DNA of 39,457 bases from a virus: positions 1-39,457 of the IMG/VR virus record IMGVR_UViG_3300030331_004188. One strand, 5' to 3'. Position 1 is the first letter of the stretch, and each line of letters opens with the position of its first letter. The notes under the pieces are model-generated. The model was not told where the DNA came from. It ran no database searches and saw only the letters and a list, made by a program, of their open reading frames with translations. The translations under genes and the position numbers were made by a program. Positions 20,512 through 27,522 of the stretch are shown piece after piece.

Positions 20512-20877
20512 TCAGAAAGAATACTTAAGACCAAGCTTATTTCCGTAAATGTTGTCATTATCACCATCAGTAAGAGCAGATACCTCTGCATAAATACCAA
20601 GGTTTTCTTTGACGTTGTAGGTACCGCCTATTTTACCTGAGAGTTCTGTCTCTGTTCCATCAACATCATCGATAGCTGTGACAGCAGGACCGCCTTGAAT
20701 GTAATAGTCAAGCTTATCTGTAGAACCTTCGTATCCAACATGAATATCGATTACTCTTCCTTTGTAGTCAGAGCCGACATAACTGTTATTTACTTCTGTA
20801 TTAAGATAAGGACCAGCGAATGCAGCAGGAGCAGCAATAGAACCAGCAGCTGCAGCAATTAAAAGTGGTTTAAACAT
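20512..20877 (-). CDS. Secreted beta-barrel-like protein with signal peptide, 121 aa
   Basis: ATG 20877 gives MFKPLLIAAAAGSIAAPAAFAG, a clean signal peptide with AFA-G cleavage near residue 21. The mature part alternates strands (YLNTEVNNSYVGSDYKGRVIDIHVGYEG, DYYIQGGPAVTAI, TELSGKIGGTYNVKENLGIYAEVSAL) and ends NKLGLKYSF with a terminal Phe, the usual outer-membrane barrel signal. At about 100 mature residues it would give 6-8 strands. Similar small exported proteins occur in cyanophages, role unknown. Export to the host outer membrane during infection is inferred. It has its own terminator, and an inverted repeat lies upstream at 20914-20932. Confidence 0.7.
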   Translation of the reverse strand: MFKPLLIAAAAGSIAAPAAFAGPYLNTEVNNSYVGSDYKGRVIDIHVGYEGSTDKLDYYIQGGPAVTAIDDVDGTETELSGKIGGTYNVKENLGIYAEVSALTDGDNDNIYGNKLGLKYSF

Positions 20878-20913
20878 TAAGAAAATTAATACCAAGCTTG
20901 AATCTAACACTCA

Positions 20914-20932
20914 ATAAGTAACAAATACTTAT
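20914..20932 (-). promoter_or_regulatory. Perfect inverted repeat upstream of the beta-barrel-like gene
   Basis: ATAAGTA (20914-20920) and TACTTAT (20926-20932) around ACAAA, 37 nt upstream of the start at 20877. It could be an operator or an AT-rich hairpin at the transcript start. No T-run follows, so a terminator is unlikely. Confidence 0.4.
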
Positions 20933-20947
20933 AAGACAGACAGTTTC

Positions 20948-21046
20948 TTAATCATCCCCCATCTCTGATTTAACTGCCATCAGTACTAAAGCTATTAGAA
21001 AGCACATTAAATATGTCCACGCAAAGACATATGCAAAATCATTCAT
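20948..21046 (-). CDS. Single-span membrane micro-protein, 32 aa
   Basis: MNDFAYVFAWTYLMCFLIAL, then VLMAVKSEMGDD: a short N-terminus, one hydrophobic helix and an acidic tail. The size and layout are like small photosystem or cytochrome subunits, but the sequence does not match one I know. It sits just downstream of psbA, beyond the psbA terminator, so it may be expressed separately. Confidence 0.45.
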   Translation of the reverse strand: MNDFAYVFAWTYLMCFLIALVLMAVKSEMGDD

Positions 21047-21065
21047 TTTCTTTTTATTTTAACGC

Positions 21066-21098
21066 AATAAAAAACCCCACTGTTACAGCAGCAGGGTT
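21066..21098 (-). terminator. Rho-independent terminator after psbA
   Basis: On the minus strand AACCCTGCTG pairs with CAGTGGGGTT (10 bp with two G-U) around CTGTAA, followed by TTTTATT. It ends about 50 nt after the psbA stop, so psbA is probably a single-gene transcript. Confidence 0.8.
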
Positions 21099-21150
21099 GA
21101 TTACTTCGTTCCCTTTTATGGGTCATGCAGAACCCAAAAGAACTATATCA

Positions 21151-22236
21151 CTAACCTATTGAAGGTGCAATAAGAGCTACAGAAGTAGACTCAGCAGCTG
21201 CTAGGTCAAGTGGGAAGTTGTGAGCATTACGCTCGTGCATTACTTCCATTCCTAAGTTTGCTCTATTAAGGATATCTCCCCATGTAGGTACCACTCTTCC
21301 AGATCCATCAACAACTGACTGGTTAAAGTTAAAACCATTCAAGTTGAAGGCCATGGTGCATATACCCATTGAGGTAAGCCATACACAGATAACAGGCCAA
21401 GAAGCAAGAAAGAAGTGAAGACTACGAGAGTTGTTAAAGGAGGCGTATTGGAAGATAAGACGTCCGAAGTAGCCATGGGCTGCGACGATGTTATAAGTCT
21501 CTTCCTCTTGTCCGAATTTGTAACCATAGTTCTGAGAATCAAGTCCTGTGGTTTCACGAATAAGTGAAGATGTAACCAATGAACCATGCATAGCACTAAA
21601 CAAAGCACCGCCAAACATACCCGCCACACCTGCCATGTGGAATGGATGCATGAGGATATTATGTTCCGCTTGGAAGACAAACATAAAGTTGAACGTGCCT
21701 GAAATGCCGAGAGGCATACCGTCACTGAATGATCCTTGTCCGAAAGGATAGACGAGGAATACAGCAAACGCGGCAGATACTGGTGCAGAGTAAGCAACAC
21801 AGATCCAAGGGCGCATGCCTAATCTATAACTAAGTTCCCATTGGCGTCCCATGTAAGCTGAGATACCGATAAGGAAGTGGAAGATAACAAGCTGATATGG
21901 TCCACCATTGTAGAGCCATTCGTCGATGGTTGCTGCTTCCCAGATTGGGTAGAAGTGGAGTCCAATTGCGTTGGAGCTGGGAACAACGGCTCCTGAGATG
22001 ATGTTGTTTCCATACATGAATGAACCAGCTACTGGCTCACGGATACCGTCGATATCAACGGGTGGAGCTGCAATAAATGCAACGATGAAACAAGTTGTAG
22101 CTGCAAGAAGGCAAGGGATCATTAAGATTCCGAACCAACCTACATAGATGCGATTGTTGGTAGATGTTACCCACTCGCAAAACTCGTCCCAACCTTGCAA
22201 AGGACTGCGGCTCCTCACTAAAGATGAGGTAGTCAT
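21151..22236 (-). CDS. psbA: Photosystem II D1 protein
   Basis: Full-length, uninterrupted D1 of 361 residues, the PSII reaction-centre subunit of the thylakoid membrane. It binds P680, pheophytin, plastoquinone QB and the Mn cluster. Seen: [105 protein letters not shown], and [12 protein letters not shown] with a C-terminal extension ending LIAPSIG. Residue 132 is Gln, equal to canonical position 130, as in D1:1-type forms. The N-terminus is two residues longer than usual. In cyanophages psbA replaces fast-turning host D1 during infection. Own leader and terminator; no intron. Confidence 0.98.
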   Translation of the reverse strand: MTTSSLVRSRSPLQGWDEFCEWVTSTNNRIYVGWFGILMIPCLLAATTCFIVAFIAAPPVDIDGIREPVAGSFMYGNNIISGAVVPSSNAIGLHFYPIWEAATIDEWLYNGGPYQLVIFHFLIGISAYMGRQWELSYRLGMRPWICVAYSAPVSAAFAVFLVYPFGQGSFSDGMPLGISGTFNFMFVFQAEHNILMHPFHMAGVAGMFGGALFSAMHGSLVTSSLIRETTGLDSQNYGYKFGQEEETYNIVAAHGYFGRLIFQYASFNNSRSLHFFLASWPVICVWLTSMGICTMAFNLNGFNFNQSVVDGSGRVVPTWGDILNRANLGMEVMHERNAHNFPLDLAAAESTSVALIAPSIG

Positions 22237-22332
22237 TTAAAAAGTAAGAGTACGATGAACTTGTATGATGAGAGACTTTACCCCATGGTCTCGGTTTGGG
22301 GGTATTTAGCCAAACGGCTTAACATAAGTATA
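22237..22332 (-). promoter_or_regulatory. psbA promoter and structured 5' leader
   Basis: On the minus strand TATACT (22327-22332) is a good -10, about 90 nt before the ATG. After it come GCC/GGC around GTTT (about 22306-22320), TACCCC/GGGGTA (22279-22304), and GAGAC/GTCTC (22272-22292). The last two overlap, so they are alternatives. RNA motifs named PhotoRC have been described upstream of psbA in marine cyanobacteria and phages; I have not matched this one to them. Confidence 0.55.
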
Positions 22333-22367
22333 CTTCGTTTTGATTTACACAAATATGTAGATTTTTC

Positions 22368-22505
22368 TTAAAATTTTTCAGGCTCAAAATATTTCATAAC
22401 TTTTATATATTTTCTCTGATTTGGTTGAATAATTGAGATCAATTGTGCTTGATGTAGACGTTCCTTTTTCTTAATCTGTTGACGGATTTCATTCAATCTG
22501 TTCAT
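22368..22505 (-). CDS. Small basic helical protein, 45 aa
   Basis: MNRLNEIRQQIKKKERLHQAQ..., a charged helix with a basic first half. The AGGAGG Shine-Dalgarno 8 nt upstream is one of the best in the window, and the start overlaps the stop of the DUF4278-like gene as ATGA. Upstream of psbA on the same strand, but the psbA promoter lies between. Unknown role. Confidence 0.6.
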   Translation of the reverse strand: MNRLNEIRQQIKKKERLHQAQLISIIQPNQRKYIKVMKYFEPEKF

Positions 22506-22648
22506 GATACTTCCTCCTTTTTTGGAATTTCGTAGTGATAGACAGCACCGCGATAAGTATGTGGAAGTCCCTGCACTCTTTTCAAAGTTTGTTTAGCAGA
22601 AGCTTCTCCTTTGTTGTATACGATGCCGCGATAAGTGAGTTGCTTCAT
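22502..22648 (-). CDS. DUF4278-like protein with two TYRG repeats, 48 aa
   Basis: MKQLTYRGIVYNKGEASAKQ, then VQGLPHTYRGAVYHYEIP: two copies of the (L/H)TYRG--Y motif that defines the small cyanobacterial DUF4278 family ('L-YRG--Y'). Cyanobacterial genomes carry many such genes and cyanophages borrow them; function is unknown. The Shine-Dalgarno AGAGGAT lies just upstream. It forms a two-gene unit with 22368-22505. Confidence 0.7.
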   Translation of the reverse strand: MKQLTYRGIVYNKGEASAKQTLKRVQGLPHTYRGAVYHYEIPKKEEVS

Positions 22649-22743
22649 AGTGATCCTCTGGGCTATTGATACTACTATACGATTTCAGTAACAATTTATA
22701 CCGTTTACAGTGATACACCCAACCTTAAGAAATTGTTAAGAAT

Positions 22744-22824
22744 TAAGGGGGAGTCCCACCGCTGTCTCTCGGCAAGACTCTCGGTTGCTAGATGTACGAA
22801 ACAGTAAAAAGTACATCCCCCTTA
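22744..22824 (+). ncRNA. Candidate three-way-junction RNA element
   Basis: Three nested helices by eye: TAAGGGG (22744-22750) with CCCCTTA (22818-22824), GAGTC (22751-22755) with GACTC (22776-22780), and GATGTAC (22791-22797) with GTACATC (22811-22817). Together they make a closed junction. The stems hold on either strand. It lies in the 239-nt gap between divergent transcripts, just upstream of a TATAAT box. The acceptor-like 7-bp outer stem resembles a tRNA, but no T-arm fits, so a tRNA is unlikely. Confidence 0.45.
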
Positions 22825-22855
22825 GGGCGTGACACTGTTCTTCTACAGCCCAGCG

Positions 22856-22861
22856 TATAAT
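22856..22861 (+). promoter_or_regulatory. Perfect -10 box (TATAAT) for the replication-side operon
   Basis: TATAAT lies 26 nt before the GTG start of the next plus-strand gene. A -35 is weak (CACTGT 17 nt upstream). The preceding GGG...CCC/CTGT...ACAG stem (about 22826-22850) sits in the spacer region and may affect recognition. Probably the main promoter feeding the plus-strand genes from 22888. Confidence 0.5.
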
Positions 22862-22887
22862 AATCAAAGTCTTCGTAAATTTCATTA

Positions 22888-23118
22888 GTGTCCACCAAGC
22901 CTCAAGCAAAACTAATAGGTAAGGTATCTACTGATTCGGGAGAGTTATCTGTCTTAGATCCATCGCATTTGGAGGCTTCCCACACTGGTGATGTAAAATT
23001 ACCTCAGTACGATTTGTTTACTTCTTTTGAAACTGAAGTAGGCGATGGTGAATTTGAAATCTATGAACTCCGAGATAGAGCAGGCAAACTCAGAAGGATT
23101 GTCATCACAATCGACTAG
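22888..23118 (+). CDS. Hypothetical protein, 76 aa
   Basis: GTG start giving MSTKPQAKLIGKVSTDSGELSVLDPSHLE...; the C-terminal GEFEIYELRDRAGKLRRIVITID looks like the edge of a small beta-rich fold. First gene after the TATAAT box. Its end overlaps the next gene by 56 nt if that gene starts at 23063. Not recognised. Confidence 0.55.
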   Translation: MSTKPQAKLIGKVSTDSGELSVLDPSHLEASHTGDVKLPQYDLFTSFETEVGDGEFEIYELRDRAGKLRRIVITID

Positions 23119-23341
23119 AATTTTAGATCCAAGACCAGAGCCGAACAATTGGTTATCCGCAACTCTTTTAGATTTATTAGAAAGAAGTAAAGATGAACCT
23201 GACACTATGGAAGCTTTGAAATGGGCAATACCACAGCTGTGTCACAGTATTGAGCCTGGTTATGTTGATCAAATTTTTGCTGATTGGATTGAACATTATG
23301 TTGAGCTTTTGGTGAATAATCAAAACAAAGTAAATAATTAG
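23063..23341 (+). CDS. Hypothetical helical protein, 92 aa
   Basis: ATG 23063 (MNSEIEQANSEGLSSQSTRI) is preferred to ATG 23045, although both overlap the previous gene. Helical C-terminus (DTMEALKWAIPQLCHSIEPGYVDQIFADWIEHYVELL). Its last 137 nt run against the 3' end of the opposing gene 23205-23840, an unusually long convergent overlap for this genome. Confidence 0.55.
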   Translation: MNSEIEQANSEGLSSQSTRILDPRPEPNNWLSATLLDLLERSKDEPDTMEALKWAIPQLCHSIEPGYVDQIFADWIEHYVELLVNNQNKVNN

Positions 23342-23840
23342 AACCCTGTGCAATTAGGAAAGGATCATCAGGAATCCTTTTAGTTACGTTGCAATATTTA
23401 TAAATATCTTCATGAGGATATGGTGGTCGGTACCACATAATCTCGTTGTCTTTTTCATTAACCATCCAATCAGAATATTGACGTTGCCATCTCAACAACG
23501 CTTTAAATTCTTTTTCTGGATTTAAGGATTGACATTTAATTACTAAAGCATCTCCAGGTTCCATGAACCATCTGAGTTTCATCATCTTTCTAAAAGCAAT
23601 ACTCAGAGGTTTTATTCCTGATCTACCTGTTAATCGGTTACGAATTTTCTCTGCTCTTTTGTTTTTCTTCTGTTTATACCAATCATTTAACTGTCGATTC
23701 GACTTGCCAATTGCAAAGCCTACATTCCAAAAATAAAAACCTGGTAAGTATTCTTCTTTCGGTTCCAAGAAAAATTTACATAACTGACCATTTACACAAA
23801 ATGTACTGCTTGTAAACTTTCGGCGTACTCTTTTATACAT
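23205..23840 (-). CDS. Orphan minus-strand hypothetical protein, 211 aa
   Basis: ATG 23840 (MYKRVRRKFTSSTFCVNGQL). Basic N-terminus, many aromatics (EEYLPGFYFWNVGFAIGK, MMKLRWFMEPGDALVI, EIMWYRPPYPHEDIYKYC), and a helical middle (WYKQKKNKRAEKIRNRL). It lies alone on the minus strand within the plus-strand replication region. Its 3' end overlaps 23063-23341 by 137 nt, and its ATG abuts the GTG of 23842. The last 45 residues are Gln/Asn-rich and may be a read-through tail. No family recognised; a late insertion is possible. Confidence 0.55.
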   Translation of the reverse strand: MYKRVRRKFTSSTFCVNGQLCKFFLEPKEEYLPGFYFWNVGFAIGKSNRQLNDWYKQKKNKRAEKIRNRLTGRSGIKPLSIAFRKMMKLRWFMEPGDALVIKCQSLNPEKEFKALLRWQRQYSDWMVNEKDNEIMWYRPPYPHEDIYKYCNVTKRIPDDPFLIAQGSNYLLCFDYSPKAQHNVQSNQQKFDQHNQAQYCDTAVVLPISKLP

Positions 23841-23841
23841 C

Positions 23842-24126
23842 GTGGAAGAATTACTCCGTCTAATCCAAACTGATCCCGAGCTATGGGAAATAGTTGAACA
23901 ACTCAAAGGCCAAGATCAAGAGCCAGAGGATTTCTTTTTAAATGTAGCAGCAATGCTGGCTGTTGAATTTGAAGAACTACGTAGAACAGATCTCAATGAC
24001 AAATTAGCTGCCCTCTTTGGTGGTCTTCCAGAACCTGCTTTTAAAATGGTTCCTCTACTTGTTCATGTAGCATTAGATATTTTCTTGTTCAAATCTATTC
24101 CTAACAAAGATTCTATTCAAGATTAA
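23842..24126 (+). CDS. Hypothetical acidic helical protein, 94 aa
   Basis: GTG start (MEELLRLIQTDPELWEIVEQLKGQDQEPEDFFLNVAAMLAVEF). Acidic, all helical, with a hydrophobic end (MVPLLVHVALDIFLFKS). Its start lies 1 nt beyond the start of the divergent gene, so its promoter must sit inside that gene unless transcription comes from far upstream. Unknown role. Confidence 0.55.
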   Translation: MEELLRLIQTDPELWEIVEQLKGQDQEPEDFFLNVAAMLAVEFEELRRTDLNDKLAALFGGLPEPAFKMVPLLVHVALDIFLFKSIPNKDSIQD

Positions 24127-24128
24127 AA

Positions 24129-24362
24129 ATGAAAGTAGGCTTCGTACTTTGTAATCTTGAGACTAATAAAGTCTTATGTATTAACAAAAGTGGAAATGGG
24201 ATTGAACTCATTCCAATCAACACGACTGAACAATTAAACAAAGCCTTGTGCTTGAAGAATTTAACCTCTTTAAAATCAATTCATGAACGTTTTAAGGAGA
24301 AGGGGTTGACAGAACCCTTAACCATAGAGAACATATCAAAGCTATACAAGCAGTGCGAATGA
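24129..24362 (+). CDS. Hypothetical protein, 77 aa
   Basis: Starts 2 nt after the previous stop and ends 3 nt before the DNA polymerase start, so probably co-transcribed with it. MKVGFVLCNLETNKVLCINKSGNGIELIPINTTEQL..., a small alpha/beta domain. Function unknown; location suggests a replication accessory. Confidence 0.55.
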   Translation: MKVGFVLCNLETNKVLCINKSGNGIELIPINTTEQLNKALCLKNLTSLKSIHERFKEKGLTEPLTIENISKLYKQCE

Positions 24363-24365
24363 TCC

Positions 24366-26210
24366 ATGGAGAAACCTCTACAGCTTGTATTTGACCTTGA
24401 AACAGATGGTCTCCTCCACGAGTTGACCAAGATACATTCAATGGTTTTACGAGATGTTGAGACGGATGATGTTTGTAGTTGTGCTGAAGCAGACGGATAT
24501 GAAGCCATAGAAAGTGGTTTATATATGTTGTCTCAAGCAGATTTAATAATTGGTCACAACATAATTAACTTCGACATTCGAGCAATCAAAAAGATATATC
24601 CAAATTTTAAATTTAAAAAGACTTGTAAAGCATATGACACTCTTTTAGTAAGCAGAGTTTTATGGCCTGAACTAGAACCAGTTGATGAACAAAAATTTTC
24701 CTACATTCCAAAAAAATATAAAGGTAGGCATTCTTTAGGGGCTTGGGGTGAAAGATTAAATACTAAGAAAATTGATTTTGGTAAAGATAAAAAAGTTGAA
24801 GAGGTATGGGATGTATGGTCAGAAGAGATGCAAGTTTATTGTGAAAATGATGTATTAGTTTCACTAGAGCTTTACAAATATTTTCTTACGCAAGAAATTG
24901 ATAAACGTTGCTTTGAACTTGAGCATAAATTTGCTTTGATAATGGCAAAGCAAGAAAGCTTTGGTTTTCCCTTCAATGAAAGATCAGCCTATGCTCTTAT
25001 TAATAAGCTCAAAAATAGACGTGAACAGATTGATGAACAACTTCAAGAGATTTTTCCGGCGGTTACAGAAGAGAGGATCTCGGAGAAAACTGGCAAGAGG
25101 CTTAAGGATAAAGTTACCGTTTTCAACCCAGCCTCACGTAAACAAACTGCGGAGAGACTTAAGGAGAAGTATCCGTCGATAAAATTTAGTTCAACAGAAA
25201 AAGGAAATGTAAAAGTTGATGATGATGTTTTAGATAAATTAGGTAAGAAATATCCTGAAGCTGCTCTTTTATCTGAATATCAATTACTTAATAAAAGACT
25301 AGGACAAATCTGTGATGGCAAAGAGGCTTGGATAAAACATAGTCAGAAATATAAAGATGGGAGAATACATGGATCAATCATTACCAACGCCTGTGTGTCA
25401 GGCCGGTGCAGTCACCGAGGTCCCAACACCTCACAGATTCCAAGTGTAGGTCAGCCTTATGGTTCAGAATGTCGTGCTCTTTTCTATGCTCCAAATGGAT
25501 GGGTGTTGGTTGGTGCAGATGCAAGTGGACTAGAACTTAGGGCATTAGGTGCGTGGTTAGCCCACTTTGATGGTGGAGAGTATGCCAAGTTAGTCAGCAC
25601 CCCAGGCTTTGATATTCATACACATAATGCAAAACTATTTGGTATCTACGATGGTCAAGGTGAGATAGCTAAAAAAACAAGAGATCTAAGCAAAAGATTA
25701 ATTTATGCACTTTTATATGGAGCTGGACAAAAAAAGGTAGGTTCAGTAATGGATATCAAATTAAGTGAACAAGAACAAATTGAATTAGGTAAAAAAACTA
25801 TTGATACTTTTTACAGAAATTTACCTGCTATTAAACAGCTAAAAGACAAAATTGATGAAAGAATAACGACAAGAGGTTACTTAACTGGCATAGACGGTAG
25901 ACACTTACAAATCCGATCTAGACACTCTGCATTGAATCAATTATTACAATCCACTGGTGCTATCTCTGTAAAAAAAGCAACTTGTATTTTATACGATGAT
26001 TTATATAAAGCTGGTCTTAGATGGGGCTGTCACTACGGTTTCGTGGCTCATGTTCATGATGAGATACAAGCTTTAGTAAAACCTCAACACGTTTCTGTTT
26101 ATAAAGATGCAGCAATAAAATGTTTTGAAAAGGCTGGTGAGTATTTTCACTTACGTTGTCCCCTGACAGGAGAAGCTAAAGAAGGAAAAAATTGGATGGA
26201 AACACATTAA
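24366..26210 (+). CDS. Family A DNA polymerase with 3'-5' exonuclease (T7-like), 614 aa
   Basis: Replicative polymerase. Exonuclease motifs: FDLETDG (9-15; Asp10, Glu12), GHNIINFD (63-70; Asp70), YCEND (158-162; Asp162). Polymerase motifs: SGRCSHRGPNTSQIPS (345-360), motif A DASGLELRALG (385-395; Asp385), motif B RDLSKRLIYALLYGAG (439-454; Lys443, Tyr447), motif C HVHDEIQ (562-568; Asp565). All catalytic residues are present, so both activities should be intact. Tyr447 is at the position of T7 Tyr526 / E. coli Phe762, a variant reported for virulent phages. Shorter than T7 gp5 (704 aa). It should act with the primase-helicase and SSB-like protein downstream. Confidence 0.95.
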   Translation: MEKPLQLVFDLETDGLLHELTKIHSMVLRDVETDDVCSCAEADGYEAIESGLYMLSQADLIIGHNIINFDIRAIKKIYPNFKFKKTCKAYDTLLVSRVLWPELEPVDEQKFSYIPKKYKGRHSLGAWGERLNTKKIDFGKDKKVEEVWDVWSEEMQVYCENDVLVSLELYKYFLTQEIDKRCFELEHKFALIMAKQESFGFPFNERSAYALINKLKNRREQIDEQLQEIFPAVTEERISEKTGKRLKDKVTVFNPASRKQTAERLKEKYPSIKFSSTEKGNVKVDDDVLDKLGKKYPEAALLSEYQLLNKRLGQICDGKEAWIKHSQKYKDGRIHGSIITNACVSGRCSHRGPNTSQIPSVGQPYGSECRALFYAPNGWVLVGADASGLELRALGAWLAHFDGGEYAKLVSTPGFDIHTHNAKLFGIYDGQGEIAKKTRDLSKRLIYALLYGAGQKKVGSVMDIKLSEQEQIELGKKTIDTFYRNLPAIKQLKDKIDERITTRGYLTGIDGRHLQIRSRHSALNQLLQSTGAISVKKATCILYDDLYKAGLRWGCHYGFVAHVHDEIQALVKPQHVSVYKDAAIKCFEKAGEYFHLRCPLTGEAKEGKNWMETH

Positions 26211-26254
26211 TTAACAAGTTATAATTGATAATTAAAATTAAAAAAATATAAAAG

Positions 26255-26482
26255 ATGGGCCTTTCTGAGGGTGAAATTCAAGATATGATTGATGAATCTA
26301 TCCGTATAGCGATTGCAAGACACAATAGAAATGCAACATTAATCAGTATGGCATTAGGTTTTACTTTCATGGCTTTATTTGTAGATGGTCTCTTGAGAGT
26401 GTTAGGTGTCATACCACCTTTCATGGATATTGACATCAATGTTATTGATAAAATCGTAAGCCAAGTACAAGCAGAAATTTAA
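26255..26482 (+). CDS. Small membrane protein, 75 aa
   Basis: MGLSEGEIQDMIDESIRIAI, then ARHNRNATLISMALGFTFMALFVDGLLRVLGV: acidic helix, a basic stop, one membrane span (about 29-50), then a short tail. Inserted between polymerase and SSB-like genes. Could anchor replication to membrane, but that is only a guess from location. Confidence 0.55.
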   Translation: MGLSEGEIQDMIDESIRIAIARHNRNATLISMALGFTFMALFVDGLLRVLGVIPPFMDIDINVIDKIVSQVQAEI

Positions 26483-26554
26483 TTATTAAAGAAGATATCT
26501 GATACTTGCCATTTTCAATGGACTGTCTACAGTAGCTTTGCTGCTGCTTGAAAC

Positions 26555-26722
26555 ATGAAAACAAAAACATTGATTGAGAATATGTCGAATGAAGAACTGA
26601 TCAGTCTTCAAGAGGGTCACATAACTCTCATACAAAATTCACAAAAAAAGCTTGATCAAATTGCCAAAGTAATGGAAGCAAGATTAAAGCAACCAGAACT
26701 TCTTAAAACTTACGACTTTTAA
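26555..26722 (+). CDS. Small helical protein, 55 aa
   Basis: MKTKTLIENMSNEELISLQEGHITLIQNSQKKLDQIAKVMEARL..., a short coiled-coil-like protein ending 2 nt before the SSB-like gene start. Likely co-translated. No family recognised. Confidence 0.5.
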   Translation: MKTKTLIENMSNEELISLQEGHITLIQNSQKKLDQIAKVMEARLKQPELLKTYDF

Positions 26723-26724
26723 AC

Positions 26725-27486
26725 ATGAATCTAATTACAGCAACAGCAATCTACGTGGGAGATACAGCCACTGAAAGTGGTACTCGCACCATGCAATTCC
26801 ATATAAAAGGCACTGGCAATAAACCTGTAGACATTCCTGTAAATTTGGTACCCAGTTTCGCAGCGGGGGATACCTGTGTGCCAGGAGCTTTTGAAACTGG
26901 GAAAACCATACTAATAAATGGAAGGCTATATCCGCAAGAAAACGGGCCAATGTATGTGGTTCCAACACAACCTCTTCAAGCTGTACCAGCTAGTACAAAA
27001 CTTAATCAAATATTAATTGCTGGTGGTTGTTGGCTTCCTAATGAGCAACGCAGAGAAGATGCACTTAATTTCTTATTACTTGTAGGTACCGCTCCTCCAC
27101 AAAAGGCTATCGGCCACACATGGCAAGATACTTTGGTCTTTCGCATGGAATCATGGAAAGATGATGCAGAACGTCTTAAGAAATTTCTATATAAAGGTAG
27201 ACAATTATGTTTAGGTGGCTCACTTAGATTTGAAAACTGGACAGGTAAAGATGGTAATCAACATGTGGGTTACAAAGTTCGTGTAAGATCTAATCAATAT
27301 TCATTCTTTGGTAAAAATAAAAAAGTTGAGGGTGAGGCTAAATCACCTCCTATCTCTGATTTCAAAGATAGAGAAGTATTTGAATCGCCTCATCAACAAG
27401 CTATAGCTAAACCGAAAACTAATGTTGTGGAATTTCCCACTACAGGAAAGGCTTCGGAAGAGCATGACGATGGCATTCCCTTCTAG
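26725..27486 (+). CDS. Tandem OB-fold single-stranded DNA-binding-like protein, 253 aa
   Basis: Two similar beta-rich halves. The first (about 1-90) runs NLITATAIYVGDTATESGTR, ILINGRLYPQENGPMYVVPTQPLQ. The second (about 95-200) runs NQILIAGGCWLPN, DTLVFRMESWKDDAERLKKFLYKGRQLCLGGSLRFENW, GYKVRVRSNQY. The second ends like a bacterial SSB core ('L-V--W---AE---KYL-KG--V-V-G-L'). The C-terminal EEHDDGIPF is an SSB-type acidic tail for partner binding. Two OB folds in one chain would bind as a dimer what SSB binds as a tetramer. Position after the DNA polymerase supports the role. Confidence 0.7.
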   Translation: MNLITATAIYVGDTATESGTRTMQFHIKGTGNKPVDIPVNLVPSFAAGDTCVPGAFETGKTILINGRLYPQENGPMYVVPTQPLQAVPASTKLNQILIAGGCWLPNEQRREDALNFLLLVGTAPPQKAIGHTWQDTLVFRMESWKDDAERLKKFLYKGRQLCLGGSLRFENWTGKDGNQHVGYKVRVRSNQYSFFGKNKKVEGEAKSPPISDFKDREVFESPHQQAIAKPKTNVVEFPTTGKASEEHDDGIPF

Positions 27487-27522
27487 CTATGGCCTTTAAC
27501 TCTCTAAACTTCTAGACCTATT

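Noticed and set aside
21339-21800. 153-codon minus-strand frame overlapping psbA
   Set aside because: Shadow of psbA in another frame; no recognisable motifs and psbA is clearly the gene.
22744-22824. tRNA gene
   Set aside because: The outer 7-bp stem is suggestive, but there is no TTCRA loop, the third stem has a 13-base loop, and no plausible anticodon arm fits.
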